A stretch of DNA of 64,000 nt, taken from the NCBI GenBank assembly GCA_032718865.1, contig JALUTQ010000005.1:372001-436000 (forward strand), in the 5' to 3' direction. Below, piece by piece: positions 23,075 to 34,761 of the stretch; the stretch's first letter is position 1, and each line of letters opens with the position of its first letter. The position numbers and the translations under genes were made by a program. The notes below the pieces were generated by a model. That model was given only the letters and a program-made list of their open reading frames with translations. It did no database searches and was not told where the DNA came from. Origin of the DNA: Tilletia caries. Lineage: Eukaryota > Basidiomycota > Exobasidiomycetes > Tilletiales > Tilletiaceae.

Positions 23075-23780
23075 TGAATGTCCCGATCTATGGTCGGTTC
23101 GCCCCGAGCACCCCGGCACTGACCCCGATCTATGGTTGAGTGACCCCATAAAGATGGTCGATTGAGCCCGTAAAAAACGCAATTTTGGTGCATTGACCCC
23201 GTAAGATTAGTACATTGAACCCATAAAGATGGTCGATTGGCCCCATAAAGATGGTGGACAGAGCCCATAAAGATGGTGGACAGAGCCCGTAATGTCTATT
23301 TCAGCCGGATAGAGCGGTAGTGTGTACTGACACTGTCCAAACGACCGGTCGGGCCTTCAGGTATGTAAGAGGGTTCAACTCACACACAAGTCGAGCTTCT
23401 GTGAAGCGTTTCTGCCCGTCGACGAGCTCTCAAAGTGAATTACGTCGCCGAAGACCGCCATCCCGGCCCGACTATGACCGGATATGACCCTGGAAGCTCA
23501 GTACAGTTACTTCAGGCACCCTGGCCGCTGTAGAATAATTTATCTGGAAGATTTGGAAGCAGGGAAGGTCGCCAAAGGCGATTTGAGATTTTTATGGGGC
23601 CAGTGCCCTGCCTTATGGGGCCAATCGACCATCTTTATGGGCTCAATCGCCTTTGTTTATGGGTTCAGTCGCCGATAATTACGGGCTGAATCGCCTCATC
23701 TTACGGGCTCAATTCAAAAAACGCTTACGGGGCCAATCGCCTCATGCTCGGGGCGAATCGACCATAGATCGGGACATTCA
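23075..23780. mobile_element. Foldback/MITE-like element of ~22-bp units
   Basis: The two ends are inverted copies: TGAATGTCCCGATCTATGG begins at 23,075 and its reverse complement ends at 23,780, with only one mismatch over the outer ~35 bp. Inside each arm (about 23,075-23,300 and 23,580-23,780) a ~22-bp unit of the type CCCCATAAAGATGGTCGATT is repeated about eight times with variation, in opposite orientation in the two arms. The middle ~280 bp is unrelated. No ORF is present. I could not define a target-site duplication. The structure suits a non-autonomous foldback transposon. Confidence 0.75.
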
Positions 23781-24158
23781 GGTTACTTGCGAAGGAAGTG
23801 CGGGCGAAGCCGGTTGGGGGACCGACGGTATCGCATCGGTACTCACACAGCACCTCGCTCAGTGACCACCTTTTATTTGGCTTTTTTTCTTGCCAGGAAC
23901 GGTCACGTGAGCAGACTGGGGCACTGCGGAGACAACGGGATCTCGGCCGAGAGAGTGGGGACGCACGAAGCTTCCTGATGTGGAGCAAAATCGCTCTCGC
24001 CTTGCCTGCCTCACTTCCAGCTCACTTCACTTCACGACTCGCTCACTCACTCACTCACTCAGCCAGCCAGCCAGACAAGCGCAACACCCCCCTTCAAGGC
24101 CCGCCCAACCACCGCCCCCACCCGCCCCAACCCTCCCGGTCTTTCCATCCCCACAGCC
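23781..24158. promoter_or_regulatory. Promoter and 5' leader of the NAC beta gene
   Basis: This sequence between the foldback element and the ATG is rich in CTCACT and CCAG short repeats (about 24,040-24,075) and C-rich further down, the style of 5' leader seen at other highly expressed genes in this window. No ORF is supported. Confidence 0.4.
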
Positions 24159-25192
24159 ATGCCGGTTAACCCAGAGGCTCTCGCCCGTCTACAGGCCGCC
24201 AACCGCGTCGGTACGTATCCACCCCGTCATCAGCCATCCAGTCCTCAGTCCTGACCATTTCCTTCCTTCCTTCCTCCCTCCCGCCTTGCCTACAATGCTA
24301 TGCCGCTCCACTCCCTTCCGGAACTGCTCCCATGTTCCTAATGAACCTCCCCCAATCAGGCGGTAAGGGCACCCCGCGCCGCAAGATTGTCAAGAAGAAG
24401 GGCCCCGGCGGCGACGACACCAAGCTCCAGGGAGCCCTCAAGAAGCTCAACGTCCAGCCTCTGGCAGGCATCGAGGAGGTCAACATGTTCAAGGACGACG
24501 GAAACGTGCTCCACTTCCAAGCACCAAAAGGTAGGTTTGCCTTCTTATCTGTCGCTGCGGGGCTTGCGGGCGGGCCGAGGGGTAGGATGGGCTGCGTTGG
24601 AAATGGCAGGGACGAGTGCGGGTTGTCCGTCTGCGAGGAGAATGCCGGATGGCTAGGCGGGCCGTACACAGCATTGGGTTGGGACGAGATGGCGCAGCAA
24701 GTGGCCCAAACGCGTCCACGGAGGTTCCCTCCAGTGACCCCGAAACTGACTCCTTTCCTTTAATGTTCACAGTGCACGGTGTCCACTCCGCCAACACATT
24801 CGCCATCTACGGCCGTGGTGCCGACAAGGAGCTCACCGACCTCGTCCCCGGCATCCTCTCCCAGCTCGGGCCCGAGTCCCTCGCATCTCTTCGCAAGCTC
24901 GCAGAATCCTACCAGGCCATGAGCGCACAGAACGCAGCGGCACAGGTAGGCGCAGGCGGAGCGGACGGGAAGGATGACGATGATGTTCCGGATGTGGTGA
25001 GTAGTTTTGAGGAGGGGGGGGGAAGGGGGAAATGCCAAGCATGAGGGGGCGGTATGATTCACGTCGGTGTGCGGGGAGCGCTGACCTTTTCCCAACCCTC
25101 CAATGTCGCTTTCACAGGTTGGCGACTTTGATGCCGAGGAGGACAAGGAGGACGCAAAGGTGGCAGAGGCAGACGTCGACAAGCTCGACTAA
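24159..25192 (+). CDS. egd1: Nascent polypeptide-associated complex beta subunit
   Basis: Four exons (24159-24210, 24360-24530, 24773-24996, 25118-25192) give 173 residues. The N terminus [18 protein letters not shown], the basic ribosome-binding motif [14 protein letters not shown], and the NAC domain ([20 protein letters not shown] through [20 protein letters not shown]) are those of BTF3/Egd1. The C terminus is acidic. The protein pairs with NAC alpha at the ribosome exit tunnel to shield nascent chains. Length and exon phases agree with an intact gene. Confidence 0.95.
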
Positions 25193-26584
25193 ACGGATCG
25201 ACCACCGGTGTTCACCCCCGCGCGACGACAGACCTGAAATGATTCTCCCATTTTTGGAATATGGGGAGGGAACGGTGCGCCAAGCGAATCGCCAGAACTC
25301 CTTCTCTTCCAAGACTGTCTCCCCTTGCTAGCGTCTCGACTCGTCACTCGCGTCTCCGGCCTTCCATCCTTTGTAAAGCAAAACCCCAAACGCATCGCAG
25401 CCCGACTCCTACCCCCACCCCCCTCCTCTTCTTCGCCTCCAACATATCTTCCCTACGATCTACGCCTACCTACACGCACGCACTCTGCACTGCAACGACA
25501 GGAGCTCGGCCGATCTCTGAGGAACAGACGAGCCCCGACCGCACGAACGTCGATTCCGGAAACGCTCGTTCACCGTCGGACTTCTTCTTTTCCTCTTCCC
25601 TTCGTTCCCCATCTCCCATCGCCTGCAGTATCAGACGTCAAAACTTGCGGCCGGCCAGCTGGACGGATAGGCTCGCACGACCCCGTTTCTTGAAATCGAA
25701 ACCTGGTCAGCGTCCCTACACGTCTTCTGCTCCCCGGTTGTTCTTTATCTCCCTCCACCACCCCGCCCCTACGTCCTCCCACATCCCAACCTTTTGTTTC
25801 CTTACCCCCTTTACCACCCCCTCTCATCTCCCATCCCTCCCACCCTCTTCACTCATGCCTCGTCCCTCCACTTCCTTGTACCTTGCATGAATGGTCTCCA
25901 GCGTGACTGAAACGAGCGATTGTTGAATGTATGCCTTTCCCACCTTCTCTCTCTCCTCCCTGACCTCACTCACTCACATTGAGCGCGCGGCATTGAATGA
26001 GGCTAGGCTAACACGACGAGAAGGGGGTCCCCTTCGATCTCATCCAGTGATGGAGGGAAGCATCAGCGCGGGCCAGCTTCGACCCATCGACCCATCCCCC
26101 AGCGTCGTCCTCCATCTCGCCTATTCGCGGGGGCCGGGGACGGACCGAGAAATCGTTCCGCATGACCCTCGTCCAACCGAGACACAACGCACCCAACGCT
26201 CTCAAGCTTTCCGTGCCGGTGAGATGCTCGGACAACCTCAACTCTTGTCTCTTGCTGACGTCCCTCTTTCCCCAGTTCGTCATCTCCATCCTCCACCAAC
26301 CCCCCAGAGTTCCCCGAGAGAGGTGAAAGGTCGCCCTATTTTATTAGAGAGAAGCGAACTCGATGCCGGCGAGACGATCGTTCCTCCCCGTGTCCAGTTG
26401 GACGTCGACCGAGGAAGGCTATAAGAAGAAGGAGGACGCCCCATTGACCCGTTCCTCTCCCTCCCAACAACCTCTCCTGCTCATCCCTCCTCCTTCCCAG
26501 CATCTGCCCTCTGACGCCCCTCCCATCTCTCCCTGTTTCACCCCCACCTCATCATCAACACTCCCCCTCTCCACCTTCACGACG
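25193..26584. other. Intergenic, no supported gene
   Basis: Open frames occur but are Ser/Pro-rich translations of CT-rich DNA without splice-compatible structure or recognisable domains. The last ~200 bases are strongly pyrimidine-rich on the plus strand and end at the glucoamylase ATG, typical of promoters here. Confidence 0.5.
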
Positions 26585-28462
26585 ATGCAAGCAGTGCACT
26601 TCCTCTCCCTCTTGCTCAGCTGTCTCCTCGGCCTCTCTTCGACGACGCCTGCGGTCCGGGCGGGCACGGTGACGGCTGATTATGCGTTTGCGCGCATGTT
26701 GGATAATATTGGAGGGGCGAGTTCTACCAGTGCCGTGCCGGGAAAGAACGTGCTTAGGGGAGCTGTGATCGCTTCGCCCTCGACGGCCTCGCCGGACTAC
26801 TTCTACAGCTGTGAGTTTGTCAAATGAACCCCCTCTCTTCCTTTTCCCTTCCATATTTGCTCGTGACGATCACCAAACTTACGTGCAAACATTCCACAGG
26901 GGTGCGGGACTCGGCCATGACGATGAAGGTTGTCATCGAAAGCTATATCAAAGGCCAGCACGGCGTCACGCGTTCGCTGATTGACAACTGGGTGGGCGCG
27001 GAGTATGTCCATCAGAGGAACGCGATGGGCTCGAGCTCGTCGCTGGGGGAACCGAAATTCAACGCGGATGGCTCGCTGTTTACGGGTCCTGTGAGTTTAG
27101 GGAGGGCGTGAACCTGAACCGCCGTCCCCCCACTGACACAGAGAATCTTCGCCACTTCCCTCTCCTAAGTGGGGTCGTCCTCAAAATGATGGTCCTGCGC
27201 GTGAGTAAAAACCCGGTGGGCCCGTCCTTCGCCAGTATGCTATACAAACTCTGACATTCGCCTCCTTCCTATTTCCCGAGGTCAGTCCGAGCGACGGCGC
27301 TGATGAAGTACGCCCGGACGATCGGACTCTCCGACCCCCTCATCGCCTCCAAATTGTACAAGTCGGACCTGTCCCAGCCGAGCTTGATCAAGTCGGATCT
27401 GGAGTATGTGGCGCATCATTGGCAGGATCCCACCTTTGATCTATGGGAAGGTGAGTCTCCATATAGCTCACTTGATGATATCAGGATCTGGGGGCTGAAT
27501 TTCAGGATGATGTGCATTTTATTGCAGAGGTTCAAGCGACGCACTTCTTTACGCTCGCTGTGCAGCGACGGGCCCTGGCGGAGGGCGCCGAGTTCGCAAC
27601 TGCGATGAAGGACCCGGGCGCAGCGTCTTACTACACCCAACAAGCCTCGGCCATCCAGTCCAAACTGCAGACCTTCTGGAACGCGTCGTCGCACCGTATC
27701 CAGGCGTACCAGTCCACCCCCGCCAGTTTCAACCGGGACGGCCTCGACTGCGCGGTCTTACTGGCCTCAGTTCACGGGTGGAACCAGAGCAGCGCGGGCG
27801 CGGGCACGAATCCGCGCTGGTTCGGACCTGCGTCTGATCGGGTGTTGGCGACGACACGGCAGTACGTGGACAGTTTCCGGACGTTGTATCCCATCAACAA
27901 GCGCGCGTCCGCACCGAAGAGCGTAGGCGTCGGACGGTACCCCTCCGACATTTACGACGGGGTAGCGACGTCGGAGGGCAACCCTTGGTTCTTGTGCACG
28001 ACGACGGTTGCTGAGATTCTGTACGATGCTCGGAATTTGTGGGAGAAGGAGGTTGGAGGTGGGTTGGAGGTGAATGAGGTCAATCGGGCGTTCTTTGATC
28101 AGTTTTTGGGAGGGGTGGGGGTGGGGAGGTATGCACGGGGGAGTGGGACGTATCGGAAGCTTGTGGGTGGGATGGTCACGATGGCCGATGGGTTCATGGA
28201 CATCGTGGTGAGTACCTTCCCGTCACCTCCCTCATACATCATACCGCCCCAAAACCTGACTCTCTCTCCCTTTCTGACAACGCGTTCGCTCCCTCCCTTC
28301 CCTCTTTCGAACACCCAGAACACACACGCGTACGCGAATGGCTCGCTGTCGGAGGAGTTCTCGCGGTACGACGGCTTTTCGGTCGGGGCGCGTGATCTGA
28401 CGTGGAGCTATGCGGCATGGCTGAGTGCGGATGCGGCGCGGTCGGGTCGGCCTGTCTTTTGA
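26585..28462 (+). CDS. Glycoside hydrolase family 15 glucoamylase
   Basis: Six exons: 26585-26810, 26900-27090, 27170-27200, 27286-27450, 27528-28207, 28319-28462; 478 residues. A signal peptide (LSLLLSCLLGLSSTTPAVRA) shows secretion. The (alpha/alpha)6 catalytic domain has the family landmarks: YFYSWVRDSAMTM, WGRPQNDGPALRATALM, FDLWEEVQATHFFTLAVQ with the general-acid Glu in WEE, GNPWFLCT, and SEEFSRYDG with the catalytic-base Glu, then ARDLTWSYAAWL. Both catalytic residues are present. There is no starch-binding domain, unlike Aspergillus GlaA. The enzyme should release glucose from the non-reducing ends of starch or glycogen outside the cell. The third exon is only 31 nt and follows a CTAAG acceptor, an unusual site but required to restore WGRPQNDGPA. 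Confidence 0.92.
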
Positions 28463-29870
28463 GGGATATGTATCTCACACAACCCGGTCTTTGGGAATCG
28501 CGATTGGGGGTATGTAATGGGGCCTTGCCTTCCTTCCTTTGGGGCCAGGGTCACTGCCCACTGGTCGGGCTCCGGCAAACCGTGCGGGCTGCGGCTACCT
28601 TGAGATTTGGATGCGTTGTGTATGTAGTCCATGTCCCCGGCGGTCCCACGTTTGCTTCCATGCGTGGAAACTGGGAGATGTCGGTCTCATTCCCCACGAC
28701 GGCACGACCCAGGCAGGGGCAAGGGGCAATAAGGGCAGATAGACACAGATGGGAAAAGGTGCAACGTAAGTACATAGTGGTCTTGACTCTCCACTATACT
28801 TCACTCAGGGACCAAGGTGAACGAAAACGGCCGGTGTCTGTCCGCTACGACCGAAGGGCATGTGAGACCCATCTTCCAATTTGAGGTGGACCCTGATCAA
28901 ATAATGCGGAATGAATTGTCTCCGACGGTCTTCCTCTCGCAGATCTCTACCCGGGCGGTGCAAGTACACGGGTGCTGTGGTGCCGTCTTGGCCTCTTGGG
29001 GACTTAGGGTTAGGTCGACCCTGCCCTGCCTGCTGCTTCCATGGAAGGGTTCGTTCGGACCGGCTTTAAATGCGCCGACGCGGGCGCGTCCTACCTCTTC
29101 TCCAGGAGGGCTATCGTCCCGACTCCCGACCACCCGACGACCCGACGGCAGTCAGTTGGCAATCGTGAGGAAGAGGATATCTAGAGTCAAGCAGCTGTCG
29201 TCGACGAGACCAGTAGTTTTCATGCGGTTGTGCCGTGTACGATGACGGTGAGTGTGCAGGGACATGCAGCATGCATGGGCAAGACGGAAGGCCGGGCGAG
29301 TGGGCAGGTGGAAGCAAGTGGAGGAAAAAAGTAATGCCAGGCTTATGAAATGGCGGCCAGGAACTGAGGCGTTGTAATGGGAGGTCAGCGGTGTGAATAC
29401 AAGGAGGGGACCCGTGCTGTGCAGATGTTTGTAATGAAATGGGTGCAGGCTGAGCGCCTTGCGCTTGCTTTCGTGCGGCCGGGCCCTTCGTTGGGTCGCT
29501 CGCTCGTGCTCGTCCGCCTGTGCTCCAGTCTGGATTGTTCTGTCTGCCGTCTGCCGCCTCGACTTGCCGGACTGCGACGATCAAGAAGCGTTCATCGTTC
29601 ATCGTTCATCGTTCATCCTCAGCCTCAGACGACGTCGAACAAGCGCTCGGCCTTTCGTTTCCCCCCGTTTCTGTGCAAGAGTAACCCACGACCTCGACTA
29701 GCCAGCCCACCCACGCACAACAGCAGCAAACACCCCTTGTCCACTCACCACCCCCTTTTGTCCTACTCGATCCTTCTACACCGCGGTGGCAATCTCGTCC
29801 ACAGCATCCAGCATCCAGCAGCAGCACAGTCACACTCTCTGTCTAGCACTACCCTCACCCTATCGCAGCC
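28463..29870. other. Intergenic, no supported gene
   Basis: It spans the glucoamylase 3' region and the HOG1 promoter and long 5' leader. A TTCATCG triple repeat lies at about 29,590-29,615. From about 29,680 the sequence is C/A-rich with CACCC blocks, typical of a leader. No domain or spliced gene can be built. Confidence 0.5.
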
Positions 29871-31628
29871 ATGGCAGACTTTGTCAAGGTGAGTAGTACG
29901 CAAACCCCCTCTCACCAGCAAACACGCTCACCCTCCGCTCCACACAGCTCTCGATCTTCGGAACCGTGTTCGAGGTTACCTCCCGCTATGTCGACCTTCA
30001 GCCCGTCGGAATGGGCGCCTTCGGTCTCGTCTGCTCCGCCCGTGACCAGCTCACCGGAACCTCCGTCGCCATCAAGAAGATCATGAAGCCCTTCAGCACA
30101 CCCGTCCTCAGCAAGAGAACATACCGCGAACTCAAGCTGCTCAAGCACATTCGCCACGAAAACACCATCTCCCTCTCAGACGTCTTCATCTCTCCCCTCG
30201 AGGACATCTACTTTGTCACTGAACTCCTCGGAACCGACTTGCACCGTCTGCTCACCAGCCGGCCACTGGAGAAGCAATTCATCCAATACTTCCTCTACCA
30301 GATTCTCCGCGGCCTTAAGTACGTCCACTCCGCAGGCGTCATCCACCGTGACCTGGTACGTATCTCCCTCTTTTCCCCACTGAGATCTTCCAAGCGCGTC
30401 TCTTAATCTCTCCCTACCTCCTGCCACCCGGCGCGCGCTCTTTTTGTTCCACAGAAACCGAGCAACATTCTCGTCAACGAGAACTGCGATCTCAAGATTT
30501 GCGACTTTGGTCTGGCCAGAATCCAGGACCCGCAGATGACTGGATACGTCAGCACACGGTACTACCGCGCACCTGAGATCATGCTCACCTGGCAGAAGTA
30601 CGATGTTGCAGGTGCGTTCGATTTGCTTTCTTTGCTGCGTGGGCTTGTACCCTCTCTCGCGCCACCTTTGTCTGTGCTCCGGTGGATGCTGACTTTTTAC
30701 GCTTCCTTTGTGGGTCACTACGTGCGCATTTAGTCGATGTTTGGAGTGCGGGGTGCATTTTCGCAGAAATGCTGGAGGGCAAGCCGCTGTTCCCAGGCAA
30801 GGACCGTGAGTAGTGCACACAGTCTCCTCGCGTTCGTGTGCATTGTAAGCTGACAATGAGCGCGTGTGACCTATGGGTTTCTGTTCGAAAACTGCCAACT
30901 TCTCCCTTCGCAGACGTCAACCAATTCTCCATCATCACCGAACTGCTCGGCACTCCTCCGGATGAGGTTATCAAGACCATCTGCAGCGAGAACGTGTGTA
31001 TCTTTCTCTCCATTGCTCGTCTCGTCTCTACCTGTACTGACTGTATGCTCCTCGTTTTCGCGGCATGATTCCCGTGCCACAGACCCTTCGCTTCGTGCAA
31101 TCACTGCCAAAGCGCGAACGCGTTCCCTTCTCACAAAAGTTCCGGAATGCGGACCCTCAAGGTGAGTGTATCTCAATGCGCGGCACAGTTCCGTCGCCCC
31201 CGCCTCTGCCTCCGCTGTCCTGTATACCCCAATTGACATCAAAAACAACGCTCGTCGCGTCCTTACAGCCCTTGATTTGCTGGAGAAGATGCTCGTGTTC
31301 GACCCGCGGACGCGCATCACCGCTGCCGAGGCGCTCTCACACCCGTACCTTGCGCCATATCACGACCCTACCGACGAGCCGCTCGCTGATGAGCCCTTCG
31401 ACTGGAGCTTCAACGATGCGGACTTACCGGTGGACACGTGGAAGGTGATGATGTACTCGGAGATCCTGGGTGAGTCTTTCTCCTTCTACATGACGCGTCT
31501 GATGGTCAATGCTCACCTCTGACACTCTTCCTCTTGATGCAGACTTCCACAACATTGAGCCATCCGGCCAGGACGCTGGCGCGGCACCGCCAGTGGCGCC
31601 AGCGGCAGACCAAGCTGTGCACGCGTGA
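29871..31628 (+). CDS. hog1: Hog1/p38-type stress MAP kinase
   Basis: Eight exons (29871-29888, 29948-30355, 30455-30611, 30734-30805, 30914-30993, 31083-31161, 31269-31469, 31543-31628) give 366 residues. The kinase motifs are complete: glycine loop [21 protein letters not shown] with the ATP-anchoring Lys, HRDLKPSN catalytic loop, DFGLAR, and the TGY dual-phosphorylation lip in [16 protein letters not shown] common-docking acidic site is likely in [13 protein letters not shown]. The N terminus [20 protein letters not shown] is the fungal Hog1 signature. It acts at the end of the high-osmolarity cascade under a Pbs2-type MAPKK. The first exon codes only six residues. Confidence 0.96.
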
Positions 31629-32583
31629 GGAGTGGGGGCCGATAAATGTGCGAAATACGACAGAATAGCAACGAACGCGGTTTGGGGGTGGGAAGGAGGA
31701 GGCATGCGACAACAACAATAACGACGACATACAGAAGAACGCATTAAAAGAACGCAAACACGACGACCCTTTTTCTTCTCTTCTCTCTTCTCTCCCTCCC
31801 CTCCCCTCCCCTCCCCTCCCCTCCCCTCCCCTCCCCTCCCCTCCCCTCCCCTCCCCTCCCCTCCCCTCCCTCCCTCTTCTGTCTCTTTTCCCCCCTCCCT
31901 TTGCAGCGCGGTGGGAGCGAACGACATATTGGGCGCGTTTCCTCGCTTCTACTCCTACCTTGCCCTCCAAACGCGTCAAACGCCCGTTCGTCGAGGCCTC
32001 TCTCAGAAATCCAACAACATGTCATTGAATTCGCGACACCTCTCCCCTTCCCTTTCCCCCCTCCCTCCCGCCTTTCTTCTTCTTCGATGATACTACTTTG
32101 TAAGGTTCTTTCTTATTACACTTCTTCCCTCCCTCCTCTCTGGTCTGGTCGCAAAACTTCCCTTCTCTTCTAACTACTACTCTCGCCCTCTCCTTCTTTG
32201 TGTGTGTGTTCGGGTCTGTCTTCCCCATGTCCTCTCCAAATCCACGTCAACTGCTTTCACCATTTTCAGCGGCCACTTCTCGACTGGCGGACCTCGACCG
32301 TTGGAGGAGGAACTTGGCGAGGGGAGGACGACCTCTCCACACGCCCTCGGCATCTCAGCAATCATGCGGCGTCGCCGGGCACGCCGGCGGTCACCGGTCA
32401 CACGTTGTGATTATCAGCAATTATCCTGCACATCTGGGCGAGCCCACAGCAGCCTCCGTCCCCGCGACAGGAAGTGCAAGTGGAAGTGAGGTGCAGGAGC
32501 AGGACGTCGTCCTTCACCCATTGTGCACTAGGAATTGTGCAATGGATTGAATTTCAAAAGTGCGGTTCGGCAAACATCAATTG
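31629..32583. other. HOG1 3' region and intergenic sequence
   Basis: The region contains the HOG1 3' UTR, the CCCCT repeat at 31,797-31,870, and a long CT-rich stretch to about 32,190. I see no exon with support. Confidence 0.5.
31797..31870. repeat. (CCCCT)n pentanucleotide microsatellite
   Basis: About fourteen perfect or near-perfect CCCCT units in a row, in the 3' flank of HOG1. The complementary strand is AGGGG-type, able to form G-quadruplex DNA. Confidence 0.9.
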
Positions 32584-32658
32584 GCTCTGGTGGCTCAGTT
32601 GGTTTAGAGTATGGGATTCATAACCCCATGATCGCGAGTTCGATCCTCGCCTAGAGCA
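32584..32658 (+). tRNA. tRNA-Met (anticodon CAT), elongator type
   Basis: Seventy-five bases fold as a cloverleaf: acceptor stem GCTCTGG with CTAGAGC (one G-T pair), discriminator A; D stem GCTC/GAGT; anticodon loop TTCATAA with CAT at the centre; T stem GCGAG/CTCGC around TTCGATC. The A box TGGCTCAGTTGG matches the RNA polymerase III consensus, and T-runs follow within ~15-25 bases as terminator. There is one A-C mismatch at the end of the anticodon stem. No intron. The TTCGATC T-loop and D-loop argue for the elongator, not the initiator. Confidence 0.88.
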
Positions 32659-33487
32659 TTCATTTTTGCACTTTTTTCTTTTTAACTTCTGTCACGACAT
32701 CCTGCTGGCTGGATTCCCTCGCCCTTCCCTTCACAACCACATCCCCTCCTCTTCTTTCTCTTTTGTCCATGTAAGTAAGTATCTCTTCTGGTGAGAAGTC
32801 GGTGCTTATCGGTTTCCTCTTGCTTTGAATCTTCCTTCACCCCACCTCAGCTGCCTTTCTCTCTGCCATCCAGATGCTAAGAGCGTGAGTGCAACAGCGC
32901 TTTATACTCCCTCTGTGGCGTCAGAAACTGTCTTCCTCGTTGGAGGGCAAGGGAAGGAAGTTGAGATAGAGAGAAGGGAACGAGTCACGAATCAATTCTG
33001 TCTGTGAGAGAGAGAAATCGATTCCGCGTCTGTGTCTGTTGGTGGTGAGAGTACATTCTGGGAAACAGATCGTCCGTATCGCGACCTTTTATGGTCCTTC
33101 GTCCATCCACCCCCGCGGCTATCCATCAACCCCCCCGCGTGCTTGGACCTATCTCCTCCCCAACACCCGCGTCCACGTCGCTATCTCCTGCCCCCCCAAG
33201 GTTCCAGATTCCCCTCGAACGCGTTTCTCCCCCTCTCCCAAGCTTCCGATATCTCATCTGCCCCTTCAATCACATCCTGTCGCCACACCCTCGGAAAGCA
33301 TGGTATACTGTGCCAGATCGTTTGGAGTGTATGCTCGTTCTGTTGACACTTCTCCCCTCTTGCACAGCAGTAATGCTGAACTACTAACAAGGGCTCGCCC
33401 CCTCCACTTAACCATTATCCCCCTTGTCTTTTCCCCCTCCTATTGCCGGCTCATCCTCCCTCTTTTGTCTACCCATCTTCAAGAAGC
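32659..33487. other. Intergenic between tRNA and gene-fragment block
   Basis: Apart from the T-run after the tRNA there is only CT-rich and Pro-rich-coding noise. Nothing can be supported. The tRNA and this stretch mark the border between the conserved gene block and the rearranged half of the window. Confidence 0.4.
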
Positions 33488-33812
33488 AGAGCAGACTCTA
33501 CCTCTCCTACAGTCGCTTACACCTCGATGTCTCTTTGGGAGCGCCGGCGGCGGCGTGGACCCACCTTCTACCCTCGTATTTGCCTCGCATGAGCGTGAGC
33601 GTCCACTTCAACGTCGGCCCGATCCACTAGCTTGCGTGTAAGCGGCTGCCCGACTCGAACCAACGCTCGCGACGACGTTGTCCACCACAGGCCGTCCTCC
33701 TCCTCCTCCGTCATTCTCGTCCTCGTCGTCCAAGGAAATCTCGCCATGCTGCCCAGCAGCACCAACACCAGCAGCAGCAGCAGCGTCGTCCTCCTCTTCC
33801 TCCGCATGGCTA
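33488..33812 (+). pseudogene. Partial copy of the CS-domain gene of 13,880-17,693
   Basis: At DNA level this stretch matches two separate parts of the CS-domain gene in inverted orientation relative to it. 33,488-33,535 matches the RLYLSYARLHLDVS region (here RLYLSYSRLHLDVSL), then 33,555-33,812 matches the STLVFASHERER to GRPAPPLSSSSSSS region (here STLVFASHERERPLQRRPDP). About 0.45 kb of the parent, including its G-rich frameshift tract, is missing between the two. A stop interrupts the frame after PLACV and further length changes occur, so it is not functional. It shows that the parent locus was once copied into this block. Confidence 0.8.
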
Positions 33813-33923
33813 CGGTCTTCGATGCCCGAAATTTTCGGTAAGTTCTGGTATATACCCTTGAGCGTGTAGCTTCTTGGGACTGTTTGAGCTGACGACGAGG
33901 CTTGGGTTGTGTGATTTCGGCAG

Positions 33924-34738
33924 GCATCAATGGATTATTTCAACTAGGGATCGCACCTGAGGATACGAGTGTCCAGCACCGAAACGTGAGCCATGACTGA
34001 TGCCTAACTTATGCCCGCCCTCGAATCATCAAGCTGAAGACCCATCTCACTCTCAGACCCATTTCACTCTCTGCTTCAGTACTGTCAACTTTCACTGGCC
34101 GCGGTTGCGATCGTATCATACATCATATACGTGAGTCAGGCACTCGATCTAGACACTCACCATTCCCTCTTCCGTACCTTGGCTGAACTTGCGATTGCTC
34201 TCCCTTCAGGCCCACATGTCCGACTTTTACCACTGCCGCTGGCCCGTCAACTTCATCATGGCCGCCGGCTGCATCCTCTCCGCCATCCTAATCCTCATCT
34301 GGGACATTCCCTTCGCTGCCAAGTTCTTCGCCTTCTCGCTCGCAGGTATCGGCTATGCGGGCCATGGCAGCAATTTCGCATGGGCCAACGACGTGATGAG
34401 GGACGACGACCAGGAGCGGGCTATGGTGCTTGCGTCGATGAACCTCTGGTCCAACGTGGTGAATTCGTGGTGGTCCATTGTGCTCTACCCGGCCACGGGC
34501 GCGCCCAGGTTCAAGAAGGGTATGATCGCTTTGATCTGTGTGGCAGTGGTGAGTCGCGATGACCCCTTCTCCATCTCTGCGCCCGGCTACGGAACATAAC
34601 TGAATGATCGTTTATTACGTATCGCAGGTAACGCTCATCATCACTCTTGCGACACGTCATCTCGACGTGCGGGAGAGGAAAAGATGTAGGGACGACGCAG
34701 TCTCAAGACTGAGCGATAACGTAGAAGCCCCAGTTTGA
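33924..34738 (+). pseudogene. 3' fragment of an MFS transporter (pantothenate/allantoate permease type)
   Basis: Four exons keep good splice sites and frame: 33924-33985, 34080-34130, 34210-34548, 34628-34738. They encode the C-terminal half of a Fen2/Liz1/Dal5-like anion:cation symporter: INGLFQLGIAPEDTS, a span SLAAVAIVSYIIYAHMSDFY with the SD motif, NFIMAAGCILSAILILIW, SNFAWANDVMRDDDQERAMV, WSIVLYPATGAPRFKKGM and a last span VTLIITLA. The N-terminal six spans are absent; upstream lies the CS-domain relic instead. With no start codon or first half, I call it a truncated gene, though the remaining exons are undamaged, so truncation may be recent. Confidence 0.72.
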
Positions 34739-34761
34739 CATCCTCTCGAATTCACATCCAG

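Noticed and set aside
25261..25890. 209-codon plus-strand frame after the NAC gene
   Set aside because: Ser/Pro/Arg translation of CT-rich DNA; no domain and no leader or terminator arrangement.
33765..33790. CAG-triplet expansion
   Set aside because: It is part of the Ser/Ala-coding tract inherited from the CS-domain gene copy, not an independent expansion.
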